48,169 nucleotides of DNA from positions 1 through 48,169 of the forward strand of contig NZ_JARFTP010000033.1 in assembly GCF_029167375.1 (NCBI RefSeq), read 5' to 3'. A model generated the notes under the pieces. The model had not been told where the DNA came from. It saw nothing but the letters and a program-made list of their open reading frames with translations, and made no database searches. This document shows, piece after piece, positions 9,648 through 17,520 of the stretch. Source of the DNA: Tsukamurella sp. 8F. Its GTDB lineage: Bacteria > Actinomycetota > Actinomycetes > Mycobacteriales > Mycobacteriaceae. The stretch's first letter is position 1. Every line of letters begins with the position of its first letter. The position numbers were made by a program, and so were the translations under genes.

Positions 9648-10217
9648 TCACGGTTTGTACTCCACGAGCGCCTGTGCCAGGCGCCCACGCGTGCGTTGCA
9701 GGTGCCCGCGAACGGCTCCCTCGCTGGTGTGCAGGACCGTGGCGATCTCCGCGGTCGTCATGCCGTCGACCTCACGCAGCCACCACGCCGCCCGCGCCGG
9801 GTACGGAAGCCGGGACAACTCGCGGTTGAGCGCGCCGAGGAAGTCCACCGACTCGGCTCGGCGCCCCGGACCCGGTGTGTCGTCCACGGGCTCCGCGACC
9901 GCGTCCAGGTCGACGTCGAGCCGCCTGCGGCGCAGTGCGTCGACCGTCTTACGCGAGGCGAGCGAGAACAGCCACGTCCTGAACTTGGCACGGAATGCGA
10001 AGGTCGGCAGGGACTTCCATGCGGCGATGAAGGTCTCTTGCACGATGTCATCGCAGTCCGAGCGGTCCGGATGCGTGCGCGCCACGAACCTCAGCAGCGC
10101 GGGAGCGTGCCGCAGCACCAGGACGTCGAACGCGTCGGCATCGCCGTCCTGCGCGCGGCGCGCGAGGGTCTCGTCGGACAGCGCAGCCAACAGGTCGGCA
10201 CGACTCGGCGCCGGCAT
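9648..10217 (-). CDS. ECF-type RNA polymerase sigma factor
   Basis: 189 residues from the ATG at 10217, with a strong GGAGGGAGGT ribosome-binding site. Region 2 runs from about residue 25 to 95 (DAFDVLVLRHAPALLRFV, DCDDIVQETFIAAWK, FRTWLFSLASRKTVDALRRR) and region 4 from about 125 to 185 (LSRLPYPARAAWWLREVDG, TTAEIATVLHTSEGAVRGHLQRTR, a helix-turn-helix). Sigma-70 family of the extracytoplasmic-function class. No anti-sigma gene is adjacent. Divergent from the Asp23 operon, which it may control. Region 4 is complete and ends with a short VEYKP tail; there is no C-terminal extension. Confidence 0.93.
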   Translation of the reverse strand: MPAPSRADLLAALSDETLARRAQDGDADAFDVLVLRHAPALLRFVARTHPDRSDCDDIVQETFIAAWKSLPTFAFRAKFRTWLFSLASRKTVDALRRRRLDVDLDAVAEPVDDTPGPGRRAESVDFLGALNRELSRLPYPARAAWWLREVDGMTTAEIATVLHTSEGAVRGHLQRTRGRLAQALVEYKP

Positions 10218-10294
10218 TCGACCTCCCTCCATCCGCATCGTGATCTGCATCACATCCGCGTGCGAGTTCTCGTGCGCGGTGCGACGAAACGATT

Positions 10295-10314
10295 GTGCCG
10301 GAACAGTTCGGCAC
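10295..10314 (+). promoter_or_regulatory. Dyad and possible ECF promoter between sigma gene and asp23
   Basis: In the 120-base divergent region, GTGCCG and CGGCAC flank GAACAGTT, an imperfect inverted repeat with one extra G. It contains GGAAC (10300-10304), followed after 17 bases by GTCG (10322-10325), a spacing like ECF-dependent promoters (GGAAC/GTC). If real, transcription would start at or near 10332, close to the asp23 start and downstream of its GAAGGAG ribosome-binding site, so either the promoter call or the start-codon call needs revision. Treat as a candidate only. Confidence 0.35.
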
Positions 10315-10337
10315 GACAACAGTCGAAGGAGATGCTG

Positions 10338-10805
10338 ATGACGACGGCGACCCACACCCAGGAGACCGCCTCCACGACCAGGACCTCGTCCGCCGACCGC
10401 GGTAAGACCCTGGCCCGCACGTCCGAGCACGGTTCGACGACCATCGCGGACGTCGTGGTCTCCAAGATCGCCGGTATCGCCGCACGCGAGGTCGACGGCG
10501 TATACGACCTGGGCGGCCAGGCCGCGCGCGTGGTCGGGAAGCTGCGGGAGACGCTGCCCGGCGCCCCCGACCTGACGCAAGGCGTGGACGTCGAGGTGGG
10601 CGAGCGGCAGGCGGCGGTCGACATCGGGATCGTCGCGGAGTACGGGGTTGCGATCCACGATCTCGCCGCCGGCATCCGTGCCAACGTGATCTCTGCGGTC
10701 GAGAAGATGACCGGCCTCGAAGTGACCGAGGTGAACGTCACCGTGCACGATGTGCACTTCACCGACGGCGACGAGCCGGCCGACGGCGACCCCCGCGTCC
10801 GGTGA
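10338..10805 (+). CDS. Asp23/Gls24 family envelope stress response protein
   Basis: 155 residues from the ATG at 10338, which has GAAGGAG six bases upstream (an ATG at 10332 is the alternative). After a Thr/Ser-rich N-terminus of about 30 residues comes the Asp23 core: IADVVVSKIAGIAAREVDGVYDLG, VDVEVGERQAAVDIGIVAEYGVAI, IRANVISAVEKMTGLEVTEVNVTVHDVHF. Asp23 proteins are cytosolic, membrane-associated via AmaP, and respond to alkaline and cell-wall stress in Gram-positives. First gene of a five-gene run with overlapping starts and stops; divergent from the ECF sigma factor. Its stop overlaps the next start by four bases. Confidence 0.92.
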   Translation: MTTATHTQETASTTRTSSADRGKTLARTSEHGSTTIADVVVSKIAGIAAREVDGVYDLGGQAARVVGKLRETLPGAPDLTQGVDVEVGERQAAVDIGIVAEYGVAIHDLAAGIRANVISAVEKMTGLEVTEVNVTVHDVHFTDGDEPADGDPRVR

Positions 10806-11107
10806 CCGAGCAGGACATCGAGCGAATCGACAGCGTCGTGAACGCGGTGACCGCCGTCGACGGCGTGGTCGGACTCCATCCGGGCGGTATCGGCGCGCCC
10901 GCGACCTATCTGCCGGGGCGTACTGTGCGCGGAATCAACCTGGGCCCCGACCACGGACGGATGGAGGTGGTGGTCGAGCTGCGACCGGGACTGTGGCAGA
11001 TAGCGCAGGAGGCGCGTCGGGTCGCGAGCGAGGCCGCCGGAGTACCGGTCGACGTACTCGTGAGCGACGTGGTGGCGCCGGGCGCACCATCGGAACGGGA
11101 GGAATGA
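10802..11107 (+). CDS. Small Asp23-like protein
   Basis: 101 residues, GTG start overlapping the asp23 stop (GTGA). The order strand, helix and strand (VNAVTAVDGVVGLHPGG, RMEVVVELRPGLWQIAQEAR, GVPVDVLVSDVV) matches the Asp23/Gls24 fold, with a shortened middle. Such shortened paralogues are common beside asp23 in actinobacteria. A partner or decoy in the same membrane-associated complex is inferred from context. Confidence 0.75.
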   Translation: MTEQDIERIDSVVNAVTAVDGVVGLHPGGIGAPATYLPGRTVRGINLGPDHGRMEVVVELRPGLWQIAQEARRVASEAAGVPVDVLVSDVVAPGAPSEREE

Positions 11108-11108
11108 G

Positions 11109-11285
11109 ATGAGCCGCAACTACATGCTGGTCGGGCTCTTCGCCGGATTGCTGCTGGCCGTCGCGGCAGCGACGGGAGGTCTGATCGGGTTCCTCCTCGC
11201 GGTGGTGCTCGGAGCCGCCGGCGCAGCCGTGGGTGCACACCTCGATGGTGCGATCGACCTCACAGCCCTCGGACGCCGGCGATGA
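11109..11285 (+). CDS. 58-residue DUF2273-like membrane protein
   Basis: A short gene easily missed: ATG at 11109, one base after the upstream stop, and TGA at 11283-11285. The product begins MSRNYMLVGLFAGLLLAVAA, has two hydrophobic segments (about residues 6-20 and 23-43) split by ATGG, and ends HLDGAIDLTALGRRR. DUF2273 proteins of this size and ending accompany asp23 and amaP in many Gram-positives. Its ATGA stop overlaps the next gene's start, so it is translationally coupled. Probably helps anchor the Asp23 complex in the membrane (inference). Confidence 0.8.
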   Translation: MSRNYMLVGLFAGLLLAVAAATGGLIGFLLAVVLGAAGAAVGAHLDGAIDLTALGRRR

Positions 11286-12040
11286 CGGGCACCACCGCGC
11301 CTCCGGCCGTCCCCTCCGAGAGCAGCTCGGCATCGGTTCGGACGCGCGGCAGCACGTCGGTGCGCGACCGCGTCCGTCACCGTCTGATCGAACACGCGGT
11401 ATCCGGCGTCCACGGCGTGCGCCCGCAGAGCGGCGCATTGCCCGGCCGCGCGCTTCCATCCGTCCGGCTCGCCGGCGAGCCCGCAGCTTCGGACATCCGG
11501 ATCGAGGTCGCCGCGGCGTGGCCCTTCGACGGTGGCGAGTTGGTGGGTGACGTACAGGCCGCGGTCGCCGCGGAACTGTGGGCGGCGCTCGGCGAGGAGC
11601 CGCGACGGATCGACGTCCGGCTCGCCCGGGTCGTGGCCGATCGCAGCGCCGCCGAGGTCGCCGCCGCGTACCAACGCCGACCCGACGCCGAGTCGACGCC
11701 ACCCGAGCCCCGGCGCGCCGGGCCGAAGCGGATGGCCGGCGCGTCGACGGTGGCCACCCTCGTCGCGATCGCCCTGGTGGCGGCGGGCGTTATCGCATTG
11801 CGGGACACCCTGATCCACCTCGGATGGATCGGTGGTGCGGCCTGGTGCCCGGGCGTCGCCACGGCACTGGGCGGTGCGCACTGGTCGTGGTGGACCTGGC
11901 CCGCTGCCGTCGCGGTCGGCGTGATCGGCCTCGCTCTGCTCGTCCTGGCCGTCGCACCCCGCCGGGTGCGGGCCGTCCCGGTGGGCGACGCGGTGTGGGT
12001 GTCTCGCGACTCCGCCCGCGCACGAGAGGAGATGCCGTGA
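11282..12040 (+). CDS. Asp23-like domain fused to a DUF6286-type membrane domain
   Basis: 252 residues. A Ser/Thr-rich N-terminus (about 1-25) leads into an Asp23-like domain (residues about 27-125: VRDRVRHRLIEHAVSGVHGV, DIRIEVAAAWPFDG, PRRIDVRLARVV). After a linker come two transmembrane helices (about 150-172 and 203-225) joined by IALRDTLIHLGWIGGAAWCPG, typical of DUF6286 proteins found next to Asp23 genes in actinobacteria. Predicted to tether an Asp23-like domain directly to the inner face of the membrane. Overlaps both neighbours by four bases. Confidence 0.8.
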   Translation: MTGTTAPPAVPSESSSASVRTRGSTSVRDRVRHRLIEHAVSGVHGVRPQSGALPGRALPSVRLAGEPAASDIRIEVAAAWPFDGGELVGDVQAAVAAELWAALGEEPRRIDVRLARVVADRSAAEVAAAYQRRPDAESTPPEPRRAGPKRMAGASTVATLVAIALVAAGVIALRDTLIHLGWIGGAAWCPGVATALGGAHWSWWTWPAAVAVGVIGLALLVLAVAPRRVRAVPVGDAVWVSRDSARAREEMP

Positions 12041-12591
12041 CCACGCGACTGCGCATCGCCGACCGTGTCGTCACCGGGCTCGTCGGCGCGCTCCTCCTCG
12101 TCGGCGCGGTGTGGGTGATCGGTGACCGCTGCAGCCTGCGCCCGGCACGCTGGGCGACGGAAGCCCTTGCACCCGCGCGGATCGCCGACGTAACCGCTCA
12201 GCCGTGGTGGACGGTCGCGCTCGCCGCCGTCGGCGTCGTAGCGCTGGCCCTGGGCCTCTGGTCGCTCCTCGCTCGTCTGCGTCCCCGGTCCGTGCACAGC
12301 CATCGCCACGACACCGGCGACGTCGACCTCGCTCGCCTCGCCGACGCAGCCGCCGAGGACCTCGCGCAGCACCCTGCGGTCCAGAAGGCGTCGGCCGACA
12401 CGCGCACCGAGCGCGGTCGCCCCGTCGTCCGGTTGACCGTGTCCGTCGCCCCCGACATCCCGACGTCCGAGCTTCGACGTCTCGCCCGGATCTGTCGTGC
12501 GGACCTCCGGCAGGCCGCAGGTCCGGAGCCGGCGTTCCAGCTGCAGGTCGACGACCTGCGGCCCGACATGGTGACGCCGCGGGTGGTGTGA
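12037..12591 (+). CDS. AmaP-like alkaline shock membrane anchor protein
   Basis: 184 residues from the GTG at 12037 (GTGA overlap with the previous stop). Two N-terminal transmembrane helices (about residues 11-28 and 55-76: VVTGLVGALLLVGAVWVIG and WWTVALAAVGVVALALGLWS) are followed by a cytoplasmic Asp23-like region ending FQLQVDDLRPDMV. This is the architecture of AmaP, the membrane anchor of Asp23. Last gene of the cluster; 54 bases separate it from the leader peptide of the ABC exporter. Confidence 0.78.
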   Translation: MTTRLRIADRVVTGLVGALLLVGAVWVIGDRCSLRPARWATEALAPARIADVTAQPWWTVALAAVGVVALALGLWSLLARLRPRSVHSHRHDTGDVDLARLADAAAEDLAQHPAVQKASADTRTERGRPVVRLTVSVAPDIPTSELRRLARICRADLRQAAGPEPAFQLQVDDLRPDMVTPRVV

Positions 12592-12632
12592 GGCGCAGGG
12601 TGCGGGTCGAGCCGACGCTTCGGACTCCGGCG

Positions 12633-12638
12633 TAGTCT
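12633..12638 (+). promoter_or_regulatory. -10 element of a leaderless promoter before the ABC exporter
   Basis: TAGTCT, then six bases, then GTG at 12645, which opens a 14-codon reading frame ending at the exporter start. Confidence 0.45.
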
Positions 12639-12644
12639 CGGCGC

Positions 12645-12689
12645 GTGACCCACAGCCGCAGCCATGCACCTGGACACGCACGCAGGTGA
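12645..12689 (+). CDS. Putative leaderless 14-residue leader peptide
   Basis: GTG at 12645 opens a frame encoding VTHSRSHAPGHARR; its TGA stop (12687-12689) overlaps the GTG start (12686) of the ABC exporter. Because a -10 hexamer lies six bases upstream, the transcript would begin on this codon. The exporter has no good Shine-Dalgarno sequence of its own, so translation of the short peptide could be what delivers ribosomes to it. The peptide is rich in His and Arg (three each or more), which could make it sensitive to charged-tRNA supply. Function is inference from arrangement. Confidence 0.45.
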   Translation: MTHSRSHAPGHARR

Positions 12690-15600
12690 CGGGTACCGAT
12701 AGGCCGGGCTGGATCCGCCGCCTCCGCCCCTATCTGTACGCGCAGCGCCGCAACATCGCACTCGCCATCGGCGCGTCGATCCTGGGCAGCATCGCGCAGG
12801 TGTCGGTCCCGCTGATCGCCCGGCAGATCGTGGACCATGTCATCGTCACCCGGCGCGATCCTCTGCTCCCCTGGCTCGCGGCGCTGTTCGCGATGGCCGC
12901 GGTGACGTTCGCGCTGTCGTACACCCGCCGGTACCGCGGCGGCCGGGTAGCGCTCGGCGTGCAGTTGGACCTGCGCAACGCGATCCACGACCATCTGCTG
13001 CGCCTGGACCGAGCCACGTTGTCGACGCTCCCGACGGGGCAGCTGGTCTCGCGCGCAGGCTCGGACACCACCCTCGTGCAGGGCCTGCTCAACTTCCTGC
13101 CCCTGCTCGCGGGCAACCTGCTGATGATGGTCGCGTCGCTGGTGGTGATGTTCGTCCTGTCGCCCGTACTCGCACTCGTGGCGCTGATCGTGCTGCCGCT
13201 GCTGTTCGCCGTCGCATACCGGATGCGCAGCCGTGTCTTTCCCGCCACATGGGACGCACAGCAGCATGAGGGCGGGATCGCGCAGATAGTCGACGAGGAC
13301 GTGACCGGCGTACGCGTGGTCAAGGCGTTCGGACAGGAGCGGCGCGAACTGCGACGGCTGGCGTCGGCGGCACAAGACCTGTACGGCTCGCGGATGCGGA
13401 CGATCCGGCTGCAGGCCCGATATCAGCCACTACTCGAGGCGATCCCGTCACTCGCGCAGGTGGCGATACTCGTCGCCGGCGGGCTCCTGGCCGTCCAGGG
13501 CCACATCACGCTCGGCACCTTCCTCGCTTTCACCACCTACGTCGGGCAGTTCGTCTCTCCCGCAAGGCAACTCGCGGGCGTACTCACGATCGGTCAGCAG
13601 GCCCGCGCCGGCGCCGACCGCATCTTCCAGTTGCTCGACCTCGAGCCGCGGATCGCCGACCGCCCGGGCGCGGTCGACCTCCGTGACCCGCGCGGCGAGA
13701 TCGCCTTCGAGGGCGTCGCTCTCGGCTTCGACGATGCGCCGGGCTCGGCCCCGGTGCTGGATGGACTGACGCTCTCGATCGCGCCCGGCGACCGGGTCGC
13801 CATCGTCGGCCCCAGCGGCAGCGGGAAGTCGACGATGGCCGCGCTGCTCTCCCGTTTCTACGACCCGCAGGCGGGCCGGGTCACCGTCGACGGCCTGGAC
13901 GTGCGGGACCTCGCCCTGGCGTCCCTACGCTCCGCAGTCGGCGTCGCGTTCGAGGAGAGCTTCCTGTTCTCCGACACCATCGAGGCGAACATCGCCTACG
14001 GGGACCCGACCGCCACGCCCGAACGAATCCGTGCAGCGGCCCGGATCGCTGCAGCGGACGGCTTCATCCGTGCGCTGCCGCGGGGCTACGACACCATCGT
14101 CGGCGAGCGGGGCCTGACACTGTCGGGCGGGCAGCGGCAGCGCGTGGCACTCGCCCGTACGATCCTCGCGGATCCGCAGATCCTCGTGCTCGACGACGCG
14201 ACCAGCGCCGTCGACGCCCGTACCGAGGAGGAGATCCACGACGGGCTGCGCGAGGTCCTCGCCGGGCGCACTACGCTGCTCATCGCGCATCGTGTCTCGA
14301 CCCTGCACCTGGCAGACCGGGTGGTCATGCTCGACGGCGGCCGCGTCGCGGCCCAGGGGACACATGAGGACTTGTTCGCACGCGACCCGGCCTATCGGAC
14401 CCTGCTCACGGGACTGGACCCGGTCGCAGCCGCCGGAGATCGCATCGAAGAACTCGCGGTGGCGACCCGCGGCGTGACCGAATCCGCCTGGGCCACGGGC
14501 GACTCACGCTCCGAAACCGTGCGCATCGGTCCCCCGTCTCTGGGCCCCGGACTCGGCGGCGGCAGCGGGGGTTGGAAGTTCGCGCTCGCCGCGACGCCGG
14601 AGTTGCTCGCGAAGGTCGCGGCCCTGCCGCCGGTCCGCGACCGCGCACCGCTCGATCTCGCACGGGAGTCACATCACGACCGACGGTTCTCGCTCGGCCG
14701 GCTACTGCGCGGTTTCCGCGGACCGCTGCTGCTCGGACTCCTGCTGGTGGTGATCGACGCGCTCGCAGGGCTGGTGGGGCCCTCGGTGATGAGGTCCGGT
14801 GTGGACCACGGCGTCGTGAACGGTTCGGAGGCGGCACTGTGGATCGCGGCAGGGGTGTTCCTCTGCGTCGTGCTGGTGGACCTCGTCGACGGAATGGCCG
14901 CGACCCTGGTGACGGGGCGTACGGCCGAGCGCATCATGCTCTCGCTGCGCGTACGCATCTGGGCGCAGCTGCAGCGGCTGTCGCTCGACTACTACGAGCG
15001 GGAGATGGCCGGCCGCATCATGACCCGCATGACGAGCGACGTCGACCAGTTCGCGTCGCTGGTACAGAACGGGTTACTGGGAGCGCTGGTCGCGGGCGTG
15101 ACATTCATCGGGGTCGGGATCGCGCTGGTCGTGATCGACCCGGAGCTGGGGCTGATCACGCTCAGCGTGATCGTGCCGCTCGCGGTCGCGACCGTGTGGT
15201 TTCGGCGCAGGTCGGCGAGGCTGTACTCGATATCGCGCGACCGCATCGCCGCGGTCAACGCCGACTTCCAGGAGTCGCTGTCCGGCGTTCGGGAAGCGCA
15301 GGCGTACGGGCACGAGGCGCTCACCGAAGAGCGGTTCCACGCGCTCGGCTCGTCGTACCTCCGGTCGCGCGTGCAGGCACAGCGGCTGGTGGCAACGTAC
15401 TTCCCGTTCGTACAGTTCCTGTCGGCCGTCGCCGACGCACTGGTGCTGGGCGTGGGGTCGACGCTGGTGCCGACCGGGGCGAGCGCGGCGACGGGCGAGT
15501 CGGCGGGCGCATTGACGGTGGGCACCCTGATCGCGTTCCTGCTCTACATCGACCTGTTCTTCGCACCGATCCAGCAGCTGTCGCAGGTGTTCGACGCGTG

Positions 15601-16468
15601 GCAGCAGACGCGGGTCTCGGTCTCCCGGATCGCCGACCTCATGGCACTGGACACCCTCACCCCGAACCCCGACGACCCCGAGACGCCCGGCCGCCTCCGC
15701 GGTGAGGCCGCCGTGGACCGCGTGCACTTCGCCTACCGGGCGGAGCAGGGAGGCGGACCCCTCGCCGGCGCCGAAGGTGGCGAGGCCCTCGCCGGCGTCG
15801 ACCTCCAGGTGGCGCCCGGCGAGACCGTCGCCCTGGTCGGCGAGACGGGCGCCGGGAAGTCCACGGTCCTCAAGTTGCTCGCGCGGTTCTACGATCCGCA
15901 TGCCGGCTCCGTGACGGTGGGCGGCCACGACCTGCGCCGGCTCGACCTGCACGATTTCCGCGCACAGCTCGGCTACGTGCCGCAGGAATCGTTCCTGTTC
16001 ACCGGGACGGTGCGCGACAACATCGCATACAGCCGCCCGGACGCGAGCGACGCCGACGTCGAGGCCGCTGCCAGAGCGGTCGGGGCGCACGACGTGATCG
16101 CGGGCCTGCCACACGGCTACCGGAGCGCGATCTCCGAACGCGGCGGATCCCTGTCCGCCGGGCAACGGCAGCTCATCGCGCTGGCCCGTGCCGAACTCGC
16201 CAGGCCCGTGCTCCTCCTGCTCGATGAAGCCACCGCCAATCTGGACCTCGCCGCCGAGGCCCGAGTGACGGCCGCGATGCACCGGGTGTCGCGTGACCGC
16301 ACCACGATCCTCATCGCGCACCGGCTCCCGACGGCGCGCATGGCCGACCACATCGCCGTCCTCGCGCACGGTCGGGTCGCCGAGCTCGGCACGCACGACG
16401 AACTCCTCGCCGCGGGCGGCGTCTACGCGAGGATGTGGCAGGCGTTCGAGACGGCGTCGGTGCGATAG
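12686..16468 (+). CDS. Fused (TMD-NBD)2 ABC multidrug exporter
   Basis: 1260 residues: two ABC exporter half-transporters in one chain, like mycobacterial Rv0194. First half: six helices in residues about 20-320, Walker A GPSGSGKST near 375, LSGGQRQ near 478, Walker B ILVLDDATS near 500. Second half: helices about 665-960, Walker A GETGAGKST near 1051, LSAGQRQ near 1156, Walker B LLLLDEAT near 1178. The first NBD has Asp instead of the catalytic Glu and Glu in place of the Q-loop Gln (VAFEES versus VPQES), so one ATP site is degenerate. Both H-loop histidines are present (LIAHR twice). Likely exports drugs or lipids. GTG start coupled to the leader peptide. Confidence 0.9.
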   Translation: MTGTDRPGWIRRLRPYLYAQRRNIALAIGASILGSIAQVSVPLIARQIVDHVIVTRRDPLLPWLAALFAMAAVTFALSYTRRYRGGRVALGVQLDLRNAIHDHLLRLDRATLSTLPTGQLVSRAGSDTTLVQGLLNFLPLLAGNLLMMVASLVVMFVLSPVLALVALIVLPLLFAVAYRMRSRVFPATWDAQQHEGGIAQIVDEDVTGVRVVKAFGQERRELRRLASAAQDLYGSRMRTIRLQARYQPLLEAIPSLAQVAILVAGGLLAVQGHITLGTFLAFTTYVGQFVSPARQLAGVLTIGQQARAGADRIFQLLDLEPRIADRPGAVDLRDPRGEIAFEGVALGFDDAPGSAPVLDGLTLSIAPGDRVAIVGPSGSGKSTMAALLSRFYDPQAGRVTVDGLDVRDLALASLRSAVGVAFEESFLFSDTIEANIAYGDPTATPERIRAAARIAAADGFIRALPRGYDTIVGERGLTLSGGQRQRVALARTILADPQILVLDDATSAVDARTEEEIHDGLREVLAGRTTLLIAHRVSTLHLADRVVMLDGGRVAAQGTHEDLFARDPAYRTLLTGLDPVAAAGDRIEELAVATRGVTESAWATGDSRSETVRIGPPSLGPGLGGGSGGWKFALAATPELLAKVAALPPVRDRAPLDLARESHHDRRFSLGRLLRGFRGPLLLGLLLVVIDALAGLVGPSVMRSGVDHGVVNGSEAALWIAAGVFLCVVLVDLVDGMAATLVTGRTAERIMLSLRVRIWAQLQRLSLDYYEREMAGRIMTRMTSDVDQFASLVQNGLLGALVAGVTFIGVGIALVVIDPELGLITLSVIVPLAVATVWFRRRSARLYSISRDRIAAVNADFQESLSGVREAQAYGHEALTEERFHALGSSYLRSRVQAQRLVATYFPFVQFLSAVADALVLGVGSTLVPTGASAATGESAGALTVGTLIAFLLYIDLFFAPIQQLSQVFDAWQQTRVSVSRIADLMALDTLTPNPDDPETPGRLRGEAAVDRVHFAYRAEQGGGPLAGAEGGEALAGVDLQVAPGETVALVGETGAGKSTVLKLLARFYDPHAGSVTVGGHDLRRLDLHDFRAQLGYVPQESFLFTGTVRDNIAYSRPDASDADVEAAARAVGAHDVIAGLPHGYRSAISERGGSLSAGQRQLIALARAELARPVLLLLDEATANLDLAAEARVTAAMHRVSRDRTTILIAHRLPTARMADHIAVLAHGRVAELGTHDELLAAGGVYARMWQAFETASVR

Positions 16469-16486
16469 GCCGGGTGGCTCCGCGCC

Positions 16487-16492
16487 TATAGT
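16487..16492 (+). promoter_or_regulatory. -10 element of leaderless promoter for thioesterase gene
   Basis: TATAGT, then seven bases, then GTG at 16500; no Shine-Dalgarno sequence. It lies 18 bases after the ABC exporter stop. Confidence 0.5.
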
Positions 16493-16499
16493 CGGCCCC

Positions 16500-17354
16500 G
16501 TGGCCCCCGAGACGCAGACTCCCCAGACGTACGAATTCCTCCAGGACGCGCCTCCCGGCCCGTCGTTCGAGCGCGCCTGGGCGGTGCGGACCGGCGACGT
16601 CGACCCCGACCGCCGGCTGCGGCTCGACGCCGTCGCGCGGTACGCCCAGGACATGGCGAACGACGAGATGTTCCACCGCGGCTTCCAGACCACGGACCCG
16701 TACTGGTTGGTACGCCGCACCATCATCGATGTGCTCGAGCCGATCCGCTGGCCCTCGGATGTGACGCTCGTCCGGTGGTGTGAGGCGACCAGTTCCCGAT
16801 GGTGCAACATGCGTATCACCATGACCGGTTCGGAGGGCGGGCGAATCGAGACCGAGGGGTTCTGGATCCGGTTCAACGCCGATAACGGTATGCCGACGCA
16901 CATCAGCGACGAAGGCATGCGATATCTGCAGCAGTACGTCTCACAAACGCGCCTGCGGTGGCGGGCACTGAATACCGAACCGATACCTGATCCCTCGGCC
17001 AACGACCACGAATTCCCGCTGCGGTCAACCGATTTCGACCCTTTTCAACACCTCAACAACGCCGCTTACTGGCAGCTCGTCGAGGACGACCTGGACGGCG
17101 ATCGGTTGCTACAACGGCCGCATCGCGCGACGGTCGAGTACCTGCAGCCACTGCCACTGGGCTCACGGGTGCAGATGCGGACCGCGCACGATGACGCCGG
17201 CTACCGCCTCTGGCTGCTGCGCCTGGGCGACGACGGCGTCCCCGCCGACAAGCCCGCCGCGACCATCTCGGTCGTTCCCCTGCCCGGCGAGCCGTTCCCG
17301 CCCGCGCGACCGTGGCGACCGGATCAGGTCGACGGCGCGGAATGGAACCTGTAA
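16500..17354 (+). CDS. Acyl-ACP thioesterase-like double hotdog protein
   Basis: 284 residues from the GTG at 16500. Two hotdog domains: the first about residues 20-140 (FERAWAVRTGDVDPDRRLRLDAVARYAQDMAND, then EGFWIRF), the second about 165-270 with DFDPFQHLNNAAYWQLVED, the H-x-N-N-x-x-Y motif of the FatA/FatB-type acyl-ACP thioesterase family. It would hydrolyse acyl-ACP or a related thioester; chain-length preference cannot be read. A frame extends further upstream through the ABC exporter's end, but no supported start lies there. Ten bases precede the small cysteine protein, so the two are probably cotranscribed. Confidence 0.85.
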   Translation: MAPETQTPQTYEFLQDAPPGPSFERAWAVRTGDVDPDRRLRLDAVARYAQDMANDEMFHRGFQTTDPYWLVRRTIIDVLEPIRWPSDVTLVRWCEATSSRWCNMRITMTGSEGGRIETEGFWIRFNADNGMPTHISDEGMRYLQQYVSQTRLRWRALNTEPIPDPSANDHEFPLRSTDFDPFQHLNNAAYWQLVEDDLDGDRLLQRPHRATVEYLQPLPLGSRVQMRTAHDDAGYRLWLLRLGDDGVPADKPAATISVVPLPGEPFPPARPWRPDQVDGAEWNL

Positions 17355-17364
17355 GGATCGACGC

Positions 17365-17520
17365 ATGTGTTACCCCATCCAGTGCGAGACGTGCGGCAAG
17401 ATCACCTGGGCCGGATGCGGTGAGCACGTCGAGGACGTACGCGCGATGGTGCCGCCCGAGCAGTGGTGCGGCGGGCATCGCTCCGCCGAAGCCGCATCCC
17501 ACGAGACGCAGCGCCTCTAG
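17365..17520 (+). CDS. 51-residue CGK-TWAGCG cysteine-rich protein
   Basis: Starts MCYPIQCETCGKITWAGCG with AAGGAT eight bases upstream. Cysteines at 2, 7, 10 and 18 and a later WCGGH suggest a zinc site; the CETCGK-TWAGCG-HV pattern is a recurrent small protein of actinobacteria with unknown role. Its stop overlaps the convergent S4-domain gene by four bases. No function is assigned. Confidence 0.75.
   Translation: MCYPIQCETCGKITWAGCGEHVEDVRAMVPPEQWCGGHRSAEAASHETQRL

Noticed and set aside
10218-10757. A long N-terminal extension of the ECF sigma frame (to 10757).
   Set aside because: The strong GGAGGGAGGT before ATG 10217 and region 2 spacing set the start; the extension is antisense to asp23.
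12071-13375. A 434-codon minus-strand frame over the ABC exporter start.
   Set aside because: Antisense to the exporter and the AmaP-like gene; composition artefact.
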